Positions 1 to 7,834 of a stretch of 13,874 nucleotides of DNA are shown piece after piece. Under the pieces are notes generated by a model, which was not told where the DNA came from, did not search any database, and saw nothing but the letters and a program-made list of their open reading frames with translations. The translations under genes and the position numbers were made by a program. The DNA comes from CAYLSO01 sp964386525 (GTDB lineage: Bacteria; Eisenbacteria; RBG-16-71-46; DASYSL01), in the NCBI GenBank assembly GCA_964386525.1, contig CAYLSO010000269.1:1-13874 (forward strand). The letters run 5' to 3'. How positions within the stretch are numbered: position 1 is the first letter of the stretch; each line of letters opens with the position of its first letter.

Positions 1-1
1 C

Positions 2-832
<831 letters not shown>

Positions 833-900
833 CCGGCAGCCGGATCGCCGCGCGCCGGTCGGTGGGAAACCGTCGGCGACGGCGCCGGGAACCGAAAGCG

Positions 901-937
901 CGCGACCCCCGGGGGCGAGAGCTCCCGGGGGTTCGCG
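901..937 (+). terminator. GroEL 3' hairpin, probable transcription terminator
   Basis: Bases 901-916 pair with 921-937 to form a 16-bp stem with one bulged T and one G-T wobble, capped by the GNRA tetraloop GAGA (917-920). It lies 69 bases after the groEL stop and before the convergent barrel gene, so it could serve both strands. The sequence after it on the plus strand is TTG then a G run, not a U tract. Efficient intrinsic termination is therefore uncertain, and it may act mainly as an mRNA 3'-end stabiliser. Confidence 0.6.
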
Positions 938-988
938 TTGGGGGGGCGGACGGGAAGCGGCGGGCGCGCCGCGGGACCCCGCTTCGCC

Positions 989-1699
989 CTACAGCTTCAA
1001 GGCGACGCCGAGGAGCAAGGCGAAGCCCTGCGGCTTGAACTCGTATCCGATCTCGTCCTTGACGACGTTGCCGAAAGCCGTGCTGTAGCGGATGTGCGCC
1101 AGCAGGGCGGTCGTCTGGGTCGTCTGGAACTCCGCCCCCGCCCCGATGATGCCGCCGACGTAGCTGCCGTTGGCCACGTCGTCGAGATCGAGGGAGGCCA
1201 CCTCGCTCAGCGACGGGTCGGGTGGGACGCCGAGGCTGATCTCCGAGTGGGCCAGCAGCCCGAGGTACGGGCCGGCGTAGAACGTGGGGCGCACGACACC
1301 ACCCGCGGCGGGCGTGACCTGCACGAGGAGCGGGATCTCGACGTAGTTCAGGGCCAGCGTCTGGGTCAGCGTCAGGCCCGAGCCCAGCTCGTCGAGCTCC
1401 CAGCGTGCGCCGCGGACGGCGAAGTCGACCTCGGTCGCGAAGCTCAGCAGATCGTTGTGGCGGTAGCGCAGGCCGAGGCCGCCGTAGAACCCGACCCGGG
1501 GTTTCTCGTCCGCCGACCAGGTACCGCCCACCAGATCGTCCAGCGCCGCGGCGGTGGCGGATCCGAACGCCTCTCCGTCCTCGCCCACGCTGCCGGGGGA
1601 GACGCCGAGGAGCTGGTAGATCTCCAGCGGACCGGCCGACGCCGGCGCTCCGGACAAGCACAGCGCAGACACTCCGATGACCAGGCCCCAGCGAATCAT
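989..1699 (-). CDS. Outer-membrane beta-barrel protein (OMP_b-brl_2/PorT-like), paralogue 1
   Basis: The 236-residue protein has a Sec signal peptide (hydrophobic GLVIGVSALCLSG, likely cleavage after ASA near residue 22). The rest consists of alternating beta strands separated by turns. The strand segment LNYVEIPLLVQV is the hallmark of the small outer-membrane barrel family OMP_b-brl_2, whose members usually have about 200 residues and eight strands. An ideal ribosome binding site, AGGAGG (1707-1712), lies seven bases before the ATG. A promoter-like pair sits at 1748-1776. It aligns end to end with the neighbouring gene 1884-2582 (shared E-(I/V)-Y start, VEIPxLxQV, GP-LG-A segments), so the two arose by duplication. 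The C-terminus is Leu, not the commoner Phe. The ligand and function are unknown; the call is a fold and location, not an activity. Confidence 0.82.
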   Translation of the reverse strand: MIRWGLVIGVSALCLSGAPASAGPLEIYQLLGVSPGSVGEDGEAFGSATAAALDDLVGGTWSADEKPRVGFYGGLGLRYRHNDLLSFATEVDFAVRGARWELDELGSGLTLTQTLALNYVEIPLLVQVTPAAGGVVRPTFYAGPYLGLLAHSEISLGVPPDPSLSEVASLDLDDVANGSYVGGIIGAGAEFQTTQTTALLAHIRYSTAFGNVVKDEIGYEFKPQGFALLLGVALKL

Positions 1700-1747
1700 G
1701 TCCGTTCCTCCTGACGGCCGCCGCCCTCCGGTCAGCCTCGAGCGGCG

Positions 1748-1776
1748 ACGCTAGCGCATCGCGAGGGACCGGACAA
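1748..1776 (-). promoter_or_regulatory. Predicted promoter of barrel paralogue 1
   Basis: On the minus strand a -35-like TTGTCC (1771-1776) and a -10-like TAGCGT (1748-1753) are separated by exactly 17 bases. This would give a leader of roughly 40 bases before the ATG at 1699. The same arrangement (TTGCCC-17-TAGGGT) lies upstream of the paralogous gene, which supports it being real. It means the two barrel genes can be transcribed separately. Confidence 0.5.
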
Positions 1777-1883
1777 GGCGCATGCCCCGACGGGAGGTCC
1801 GCCCGCACGACCCCGCTCCTCCGAAGTCCCGGCCGGGCGCGGCAGGACCGTCCGCCCGGGGGGCGAGGTTCTCCGCCGTCCGG

Positions 1884-2582
1884 CTAGAACCCGACGGAGT
1901 AGCCGGCGAGGATCGAGAAGTCCTGCGGCTTGATGCTGAACCCCTCATCGTCGACCAGGTTCGACAGCCCGAGCTGGAAGCGCGCCTGCACGAGCACGGC
2001 CGACTTCTCGGTCGTGCGGATCCTCATCCCCGCCCCGAGCAGCCCGGCGAAATAGGTGCTGTTCATCCCCTCGGAGATGTCCTGCTCGGCGGACTCGCCC
2101 TCGATCTCCAGCTCGAAGTTCGAGGAAGCCCGGATTCCCAGGACCGGGCCGGCGACGAAGACGGGCTGCACCGAACCGGAGGCCTTCGGCGCGACCTGCA
2201 GCAGAACCGGGATCTCGACGTAGTCGAGCTTCATCGTGGCGTCCAGGCGCAGGCCGGAGCCGCTCAACTCGTCGATCTGGTAGGTGGCGCCCCGGTTGAC
2301 GTAGCGTACCTCGCCGGCGACGCCCCAGATCCCCGGGCCCATGTAGGCGAAGCCCGCGCCGACGTCGAAGCCCAGGCGCATCCCCATCTCCGAACGCCAG
2401 ACGGAGCCGGGAAGCTCCTCCTCGAGGCCGAGCGCCACGGTCTCTCCGAACAGATCCGCGTCGCCGCCCAGGTTGGCCAGGCTCGCGCCCCCGAGGAAGT
2501 AGACCTCCTGCCCGGCCGCCGCCGCCGGGCAGACCGCAAATAACAGCAACGATCCCAAGGCGAGTCCGAGCCCGATCTTCAT
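1884..2582 (-). CDS. Outer-membrane beta-barrel protein (OMP_b-brl_2/PorT-like), paralogue 2
   Basis: The 232-residue protein has a signal peptide (LGLALGSLLLFAV, likely cleavage after AAA near residue 23). A small outer-membrane barrel follows, with the family segment LDYVEIPVLLQVAP. The protein ends in Phe, the usual terminal residue recognised by the BAM insertion machinery. The ribosome binding site GGAGGAG lies just upstream of the ATG, and a promoter-like pair lies at 2667-2695. It is paralogous to the gene at 989-1699 over the full length, though the loops differ strongly. That is the pattern expected when surface loops diverge on a shared barrel. The two genes are 184 bases apart and no clear terminator separates them, so some readthrough is possible. 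No function can be inferred beyond outer-membrane location. Confidence 0.82.
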   Translation of the reverse strand: MKIGLGLALGSLLLFAVCPAAAAGQEVYFLGGASLANLGGDADLFGETVALGLEEELPGSVWRSEMGMRLGFDVGAGFAYMGPGIWGVAGEVRYVNRGATYQIDELSGSGLRLDATMKLDYVEIPVLLQVAPKASGSVQPVFVAGPVLGIRASSNFELEIEGESAEQDISEGMNSTYFAGLLGAGMRIRTTEKSAVLVQARFQLGLSNLVDDEGFSIKPQDFSILAGYSVGF

Positions 2583-2666
2583 GGCGCCCTCCTCCGTCGT
2601 GTGCAGCGCTGACTCTGCGGCGCGGCTCCTGGGGCAGTCCCTGCAGGCGCCGCGCCCGGTCAGGGA

Positions 2667-2695
2667 ACCCTAGCCCTCGACCGGGCCCGGGGCAA
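2667..2695 (-). promoter_or_regulatory. Predicted promoter of barrel paralogue 2
   Basis: On the minus strand TTGCCC (2690-2695) and TAGGGT (2667-2672) are separated by 17 bases. The leader to the ATG at 2582 would be about 78 bases. It lies in the 238-base divergent region shared with the alcohol dehydrogenase gene. I could not find an equally good plus-strand promoter there. A TATCCT at 2748-2753 has no matching -35. Confidence 0.5.
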
Positions 2696-2820
2696 GCGAC
2701 TCCAGTGCCCTTCGCAAAAGCGCCCCGGTCCCGGCCGGGAAGGACGGTATCCTTTGAGCGGAGCGCCGGCGGACAGGTCACGGGGCCGCCCGGGGTGGCC
2801 GGCGGGAAGGGAGCGATCGG

Positions 2821-3855
2821 GTGATCACGCACCGCGCGATGCTGCTCGAGAAGCCGGGGACGGCGTTGCGGCTCGGCGCCGCGCCGGCCGCCGGGGTGGC
2901 TCCCGGCCCGGGTCAGGTGCGCATCGGCGTGCGTGCCTGCGCGGTCTGCCGCACCGACCTGCACGTGGTGGACGGCGAGCTGCCGCGGCCCAAGCTGCCG
3001 CTCGTGCCCGGGCACGAGATCGTGGGTGTGGTGCAAGAGTGCGGCGCCGGCGTCGAGCGGCTGCGCCCCGGCGACCGGGTCGGCGTCTCCTGGCTGGGCC
3101 GGACCTGCGGGGAGTGCGGGTACTGTGCGAGCGGCCGCGAGAACCTCTGCGCCGCGGCGCGCTTCACCGGCTACACGCTCGACGGGGGCTACGCCGACTG
3201 CCTGCTGGCCGACGCGCGCTACTGCTTCGCGATCGGCCCGGAGTATCCCGACATCGAGGCCGCGCCGCTCTTGTGCGCCGGGCTCATCGGCTACCGCTCA
3301 CTGACGATGGCCGGCGACGCGCAGCGTCTCGGCATCTACGGCTTCGGCGCCGCGGCGCACATCGTGGCACAGGTGGCCCGCTGGCAGGGCCGGGAGGTCT
3401 ACGCATTCACGCGCGCCGGCGATGTGGCGGCGCAGGGATTCGCGCGCGAGCTGGGCGCGGTGTGGGCGGGCGGCTCCGAGGAGCGCCCGCCGGCCGAGCT
3501 CGACGCCGCCATCGTCTTCGCACCGGTCGGTGCCCTGGTGCCGCTGGCCCTGCGCGCCGTGGCCCGCGGCGGCCGGGTGGTGTGCGGCGGCATCCACATG
3601 AGCGACATCCCGTCGTTCCCCTACGAGCTCCTGTGGCAGGAGCGCAGCCTGGTCTCGGTGGCCAACCTGACGCGGCGCGACGGCGAGGAGTTCCTGGCGC
3701 TGGCGCCGCGCGTGCCGGTGCGCACGGTCACGGAGCCCTTCCCGCTCGAGCAGGCCAACGCGGCGCTGGCGCGACTGCGCGACGGAAAGCTGCAAGGCGC
3801 GGCCGTCCTGGTCATGGAAGCGGACCCCGGGCCGGCCGGTCCCGCGCAACCATGA
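2821..3855 (+). CDS. Zinc-dependent alcohol dehydrogenase (adh_fam_2 type)
   Basis: The 344-residue medium-chain dehydrogenase/reductase should oxidise alcohols or reduce aldehydes with NAD(P) in the cytoplasm. The catalytic zinc ligands are visible: Cys43 in VCRTDLH, His65-Glu66 in PGHE, and Cys152. The structural zinc lobe is Cys96, Cys99, Cys102 and Cys110. The Rossmann motif is GFGAAAH (174-180). The C-terminal segments (GGIHMSDIPSF, the LTRRDGEEFL region and LQGAAVLVM) match the bacterial subfamily modelled as TIGR02822, 'zinc-binding alcohol dehydrogenase family protein'. The start is GTG at 2821, with AAGGGAG about eight bases upstream; an in-frame ATG at 2839 is less well placed. Its TGA overlaps the next gene's ATG (ATGA), implying co-transcription and translational coupling. 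The physiological substrate is not evident. Confidence 0.93.
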   Translation: MITHRAMLLEKPGTALRLGAAPAAGVAPGPGQVRIGVRACAVCRTDLHVVDGELPRPKLPLVPGHEIVGVVQECGAGVERLRPGDRVGVSWLGRTCGECGYCASGRENLCAAARFTGYTLDGGYADCLLADARYCFAIGPEYPDIEAAPLLCAGLIGYRSLTMAGDAQRLGIYGFGAAAHIVAQVARWQGREVYAFTRAGDVAAQGFARELGAVWAGGSEERPPAELDAAIVFAPVGALVPLALRAVARGGRVVCGGIHMSDIPSFPYELLWQERSLVSVANLTRRDGEEFLALAPRVPVRTVTEPFPLEQANAALARLRDGKLQGAAVLVMEADPGPAGPAQP

Positions 3856-5669
3856 ACGCGGCCCCCGCGCGGCAGCCTTCCCGACTGCGCCCCTGGCGCT
3901 GGGCCATCGTCGGCGGGCTGTTGCTGCTGGCCGCGGCCGCCGCTCTCTTCACCTGGCTGCGCTTCACCACCCGCCGTCCCCTCGCCGAGTTCGAGGAGAG
4001 CCGGCTGCGCCATCAGATCGCCAGCCTGCGCCTCTATGCCGAGCGGCGCGCACTTCCCTCCTTCCTGCCGCCCGGCGACGCCGTGCTGGCGCTGCGCGAG
4101 GAGTTCCTGCAGGCGGTGCTCGACGGCTCCTTGCCGTTTCGCCAGCGTTTCGCCGACGGCAAGTACGAGGCCGTCCTCGACAGCGCCACGCTGCATCTCG
4201 AGGACGGTCTCGGCTCGGTGTCGCTCTCGGGCCACGGGCAGCGGGCCGGCGAGACCGACCCGGGGCTGAGCGTCGCGCTCGACCTGCAGGGCTTCCTCTC
4301 GCGAGCGGGAGTGGACACCCGGCGCGGCACCCTCGGCCTGGGGGTGATCATCACCGACGTGGGCCTGCGCCAGGCGGGGCCGGCGATGCTGAACCCGCTG
4401 CTCGTGCCGGTGGCGCGCTATTTCGGTGGCCAGAAAGCGGAGGAGTGGAACCGCAATCCGCAGACGCTCGACGTCCCGATCCGCCTCGACCAGCGGATCT
4501 CCATGCCGGAGATCAAGGGCGCCTTGTCGATCGCCGGACAGCCGGTGCCCGCCGCGGCACGGGTCTCGGCGGCGACGGTGCTCGAGCGGCGGCTGGCGGT
4601 GAGCCTCGAGCTGCTGCCCGACTCGACCACCGGGGAGGCGCCGGGCAGCCGCGATTCTGCCTGGGAGCGGGAGATGGAGCACGGCGGGATGGCCGCCGGG
4701 TGGCCGCCGGACGGGGATTCCCTCGGCCACCGGCTGCGACTCGAATGGGAGCGGGCGAGGCTGGTGGCCGAAGTGCGTGGCCTGGCGGCCCGCGACACGC
4801 TGTGGCGGGCGCTTCGGGTGTCGGATCGCGACGTCTGCGCCGTGCTGCCCGCGGACCTGCTGCAGCGGATCGCGCGCCGCCTGGCCACCCACTACCTGCG
4901 GGGGGCGGCTTTCGACTTCGATCCCAAGGTGCGCGCCCACGTCGACCAGGAGATCCGGGTGAAGGTCCTCGGCAAGGGTCTCGGGGCCGGCCACATCCGC
5001 GGCGACGTGCGCGTCTCGCACCTCGCGGGCCACCTGCGACCCGGCGGTCCGCCCGATTTGCGCATCGAGCCGCCCGACCAGGTGCTGGTACGGATTCCGG
5101 TGCGCGTCGCCGACGGCCGCGGCGACATCCGTCTCGGATTCGAGTGGGATCCGACGCTGCTGACCAGCGTGGTGTGCCGCGGGTTCGACTTCGAGGAGCG
5201 CGTGCAGGGAGACGTCGTGCCCTTCGGCCACACGGTGACGGCGCGCGTGCACCTCGCCATCGCCGACTCGGGCATCGTCGGTGTGACCCGGCTGCGGCGC
5301 GACCGGGTCGCCGTCCCGGCCGAGCCGACGCCGGCCTCGCTCGCCAAGATCCGGCAGGCGATCGAGGGGCAGGACAGGTTCCTGCGCTGCGGCATCGCCA
5401 TCGACGCCGACTCGGTGGTGGCCGCGCTCGTGAGGATGGTGCGCCGCGGCGTCAAGGTCCGGCTGCCCGGCAAGCTCCTCAAGCCGTTCCACTTGCCGCT
5501 GTGGCTCGAGCAGGAGTTCGTGGCCGGGGACTACCGACTGCGGGCCCGTGCCTACGATCCCGAGTTCGTGCTGCGGCCCGGCTACCTACGCTTCGGGTTC
5601 CGGGCGCGGTTGGCTTTCCAGTCGCCGACGCCCGCGTCGGCAGTGGCGGGAGCGGCGCGAACCCCGTAG
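3852..5669 (+). CDS. Unrecognised membrane-anchored protein, possibly AsmA/TULIP-like
   Basis: I cannot assign this 605-residue protein to a known family. Its ATG overlaps the dehydrogenase stop codon, which fixes the start. Residues 1-17 are basic and residues about 18-38 form one transmembrane helix, so the remainder should be periplasmic. Two regions are rich in amphipathic beta strands. Residues about 60-190 include an LDGSLPF segment followed by strand-turn-strand units, and residues about 355-600 include VRAHVDQEIRVKVLGKG and repeated RVRVxxG-type strands. This pattern resembles TULIP, SMP or AsmA-type lipid-handling proteins, or DUF4403, but no diagnostic motif was found. Cysteines are few, and no catalytic signature is visible. 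Its operon partners, a dehydrogenase and an adenosyltransferase, give no obvious functional link. The gene is real, judging by the coupling, the membrane anchor and the length; the function is open. Confidence 0.8.
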   Translation: MNAAPARQPSRLRPWRWAIVGGLLLLAAAAALFTWLRFTTRRPLAEFEESRLRHQIASLRLYAERRALPSFLPPGDAVLALREEFLQAVLDGSLPFRQRFADGKYEAVLDSATLHLEDGLGSVSLSGHGQRAGETDPGLSVALDLQGFLSRAGVDTRRGTLGLGVIITDVGLRQAGPAMLNPLLVPVARYFGGQKAEEWNRNPQTLDVPIRLDQRISMPEIKGALSIAGQPVPAAARVSAATVLERRLAVSLELLPDSTTGEAPGSRDSAWEREMEHGGMAAGWPPDGDSLGHRLRLEWERARLVAEVRGLAARDTLWRALRVSDRDVCAVLPADLLQRIARRLATHYLRGAAFDFDPKVRAHVDQEIRVKVLGKGLGAGHIRGDVRVSHLAGHLRPGGPPDLRIEPPDQVLVRIPVRVADGRGDIRLGFEWDPTLLTSVVCRGFDFEERVQGDVVPFGHTVTARVHLAIADSGIVGVTRLRRDRVAVPAEPTPASLAKIRQAIEGQDRFLRCGIAIDADSVVAALVRMVRRGVKVRLPGKLLKPFHLPLWLEQEFVAGDYRLRARAYDPEFVLRPGYLRFGFRARLAFQSPTPASAVAGAARTP

Positions 5670-5730
5670 ACTGCCGGCCCCGCGGGGGCGCGGCGGGGAT
5701 GACTGGCGCCGGAGGAGGCGAGGGCGGGCG

Positions 5731-6282
5731 ATGAAGATCTACACGAAGACGGGCGACGACGGGACCACGGGGCTGTTCGGCGGCGCGCGCGTGCGCAAGA
5801 CCGACGCCCGCGTGGAGGCCTACGGCGGCGTGGACGAGTTGAACTCAACCCTGGGAGTGGCGCTGGCGGGCGGGGCGGGGGATCTCGCCGACGTGCTGCT
5901 CGGCCTGCAGCGCGAGCTGTTCGTGCTGGGGGCCGACCTGGCGACGCCCAAGGGCCAGGAGGCGTCGTACCTGCCGCGCCTGGCGCCGCAGCACGTGGCC
6001 GCCCTCGAGCGCCTGATCGACGATCACGACGCCCGCCTGCCCGAGCTCAAGAGCTTCATCCTGCCCGGGGGCTGCGCGCTCGCCGCCCATCTGCACCACG
6101 CGCGCACCGTCTGCCGGCGCGCCGAGCGCGCCACCGTGGCGCTGGCGGCGCTGGAGGACATCGGCCCGGTGCCGGTGCAGTTCTTGAACCGCCTCGCCGA
6201 CCTGCTCTTCGTGCTGGCGCGCCGGGCGAACCACGCGGCGGGCGTGACGGAGACGGAGTGGGCGCCGCGCAGGGGGGAGTAG
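5731..6282 (+). CDS. pduO: Cob(I)yrinic acid a,c-diamide adenosyltransferase, PduO type
   Basis: This enzyme transfers the 5'-deoxyadenosyl group of ATP to reduced cobalamin, making coenzyme B12 for radical mutases and dehydratases in the cytoplasm. The 183-residue protein shows the whole PduO/MMAB signature. The N-terminal ATP loop is TKTGDDGTTGLFGG (residues 5-18). The segment EAYGGVDELNS covers 29-39. SFILPGG follows mid-protein, then the ATP-contacting RTVCRRAER (about 125-133) and QFLNRLADLLFVLAR (150-164). The length is normal for the family. GGAGGAGG (5711-5718) lies 12 bases before the ATG, and AGGGCGGG is nearer. It follows the 605-residue gene by 61 bases with no terminator, so it probably shares that operon. 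No other cobalamin or B12-dependent enzyme gene is in the window. It ends 17 bases before the convergent methyltransferase stop. Confidence 0.97.
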   Translation: MKIYTKTGDDGTTGLFGGARVRKTDARVEAYGGVDELNSTLGVALAGGAGDLADVLLGLQRELFVLGADLATPKGQEASYLPRLAPQHVAALERLIDDHDARLPELKSFILPGGCALAAHLHHARTVCRRAERATVALAALEDIGPVPVQFLNRLADLLFVLARRANHAAGVTETEWAPRRGE

Positions 6283-6299
6283 CGCGCGGATCGGCGCTC

Positions 6300-7160
6300 C
6301 TACTGCCGCCGCGCGTTCTTCTCCCGCTGCGTCGCCTTGGCCGTCTCGGCCTCGCCGGTCATCGGCACGAACTGCACGGGGATCGAGAAGCGCGGCTCGA
6401 AGCCGTCCTGGGTGCGCGTCCACACCTGCAGTTGCTGGCGGTTGCGTCCGACCGGCAGCACCAGGCGCCCGCCGACGGCGAGCTGGTCGAGGAGCGGCTG
6501 CGGCACGTGATCGGGCGCGGCCGTGACGACGATGGCGTCGAACGGCGCCTCCTCCGGCCAGCCGCGGTAGCCGTCGCCGGAGCGCACCTTCACGTCGGTA
6601 TAGCCGAGCCGGTCGAGCGTGGCGCGCGCTCGCTCCGCCAGCTCGGGGACGATCTCGATGGTGAAGACCGAGCCGGCGATCTCGTCGAGCACGGCGGCCT
6701 GGTACCCGGAGCCGGTGCCGAACTCGAGCACCTTCTCGCCGCCCTCGAGCCCCAGCGCTTCGGTCATCAGTGCCACGATGTAGGGCTGCGAGATGGTCTG
6801 ATCGAAGCCGATGGGCAGGGGTGAATCGCGGTACGCCGTCGAGCGCTGGTCGTCGGGAACGAACTCGTGGCGCGGGACCGTGCGCAGGGCCTGCAACACG
6901 GTCATGTCCCGCACCCCGCGGGCGGCGATCTGCTCCGCCACCATGCGCTGACGCTCCTTCGCGAAGCGGGCACTGTCGGCGTAGCTGAGGGTCGTCGGGG
7001 TCAAGTTCATTCCTTCCTTCCCGGGATCTTCGGTCCGGCAGCCCAGGGGACTTATCCACAGCAGGCCCAGCGTCGCCGCGATGGCGAGCCGGGCGCCGCG
7101 GGCTCCCGCCCGCCGGCCGCCTGGCGGACGGTCGCACCGGGTGCTCCCGCCCTGTGCCAT
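6300..7160 (-). CDS. pcm: Protein-L-isoaspartate O-methyltransferase with signal-like N-terminus
   Basis: PIMT uses S-adenosylmethionine to methylate L-isoaspartyl residues in aged proteins so that they can be repaired. In the 286-residue reading the conserved segments are PLPIG and ISQPY (114-127), the SAM-binding motif VLEFGTGSGYQ (144-154), and the FDAIVVTAAPDHVPQPLL and LVLPVG segments. Two starts compete. ATG 7160 adds a twin-arginine-free signal-like stretch: basic residues, then LAIAATLGLLWISPLGC at 25-41. Its lipobox is imperfect, with Pro at -3. ATG 7010 (residue 51) has an excellent ribosome binding site, GGAAGG, about five bases upstream. It gives a 236-residue cytoplasmic-size enzyme, close to the usual ~210. 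No good ribosome binding site precedes 7160. I report the longer form because the hydrophobic segment looks genuine; the shorter form may be the main product. Confidence 0.9.
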   Translation of the reverse strand: MAQGGSTRCDRPPGGRRAGARGARLAIAATLGLLWISPLGCRTEDPGKEGMNLTPTTLSYADSARFAKERQRMVAEQIAARGVRDMTVLQALRTVPRHEFVPDDQRSTAYRDSPLPIGFDQTISQPYIVALMTEALGLEGGEKVLEFGTGSGYQAAVLDEIAGSVFTIEIVPELAERARATLDRLGYTDVKVRSGDGYRGWPEEAPFDAIVVTAAPDHVPQPLLDQLAVGGRLVLPVGRNRQQLQVWTRTQDGFEPRFSIPVQFVPMTGEAETAKATQREKNARRQ

Positions 7161-7161
7161 T

Positions 7162-7190
7162 ATGATGCAGGACGCCCGCACACGCACCAA
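7162..7190 (-). promoter_or_regulatory. Possible promoter overlapping the upstream pcm start
   Basis: On the minus strand TTGGTG (7185-7190) is followed after 17 bases by CATCAT (7162-7167). The overlapping CATAAT (7159-7164) matches the -10 consensus at five of six bases but sits 20 bases from the -35. Transcription would begin at or inside the ATG at 7158-7160. Such an mRNA would favour translation from the internal ATG at 7010 with its strong ribosome binding site. The -35 match is weak and does not fit the TTGNC pattern seen elsewhere in the window. Confidence 0.3.
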
Positions 7191-7306
7191 GGGGGGCTCC
7201 GGTGCCGCTCGTTTGTCTCGCCGCGAAAGCACGCAGTCTTTGCAGGCCGGAGCCGCCCCGGCTCGGCGGCGGCGAACGCGGCCGCGCGTCCCGCCGGGCA
7301 CCCCGA

Positions 7307-7834
7307 TCACCTCTTCCAGTAGAGCGCCGCCTGCTCCGGACGGTCCGGCGCGTGGATGACCACCAGTGTGTCGCCCACCTCGACGTCGCTCTGGCGCCAC
7401 GACGGCCGCAAGCGCACGTGGCACCCGCGGTGTGTCCCGCGACCGTCCTCGAACGCCAGGTCGACGTCGAGCGGCGGGCGGCCGGCGACGCGCAGCCAGG
7501 CGACGGCGACCACGCGCGTCACGGTGGCGTCGGCGGCGCGCCCGTGGCGCTGCAGCCGCGACCACCACGTGCTGCGCACCAGGGCCCACGAGAAGATGAT
7601 GGCGCCGGCGGCCACCAGGCTCATGCCCACCAGCCACGCGAGGCCCGAGCCGAAGGTGGCGCGCTCCGGCGGCGGCAGCCCTTCGATCCGCGCCACCGCC
7701 AGAGCGACGGCCCCGACCGCCATCCACGCGGATCCGGTGGCCAGCGGCAGAAGGAACTCGCGCACGATCGCGGTGGCGGGCACGGGACGCGGGGCGCGCG
7801 GCACGGCGGCGGCCCGCAGGATTCTTCTCACCAT
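7307..7834 (-). CDS. DUF3592-like membrane protein
   Basis: This 175-residue protein has two predicted transmembrane helices (about residues 28-48 and 62-85). They precede a small soluble domain of beta strands. That domain has the order typical of DUF3592: an ATVTRV strand after the helices, a VDLAFEDGRGT strand pair, RLRPSW, then GDTLVVIHAPDRPEQAALY, the 'GdxVxVxYxPxxPxxA' element of the family. The molecular function of DUF3592 proteins is unknown. The chosen ATG (7832-7834) is the first sensible start before the helices. It has only a weak ribosome binding site. Its start codon overlaps that of the divergent hydrolase gene within one CATG. The downstream methyltransferase gene lies 146 bases further on the same strand and could be co-transcribed. 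Confidence 0.72.
   Translation of the reverse strand: MVRRILRAAAVPRAPRPVPATAIVREFLLPLATGSAWMAVGAVALAVARIEGLPPPERATFGSGLAWLVGMSLVAAGAIIFSWALVRSTWWSRLQRHGRAADATVTRVVAVAWLRVAGRPPLDVDLAFEDGRGTHRGCHVRLRPSWRQSDVEVGDTLVVIHAPDRPEQAALYWKR

Noticed and set aside
952..989. Hairpin GGGAAGCGG / CCGCTTCGCCC as a terminator for barrel paralogue 1
   Set aside because: It has a bulge, overlaps the stop codon, and is followed on the minus strand by CCCGTCC with no T tract. The hairpin at 901-937 is the better candidate.
2748..2753. TATCCT as a -10 element for the alcohol dehydrogenase operon
   Set aside because: No acceptable -35 lies 16-19 bases upstream, and it does not fit the TAGNNT form seen in the window.
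3621..5492. A 623-codon minus-strand frame inside the dehydrogenase and the 605-residue gene
   Set aside because: Its composition (His, Arg, Gln, Gly rich) is that of an antisense shadow. The plus-strand frames have recognisable motifs, a membrane helix and start/stop coupling.
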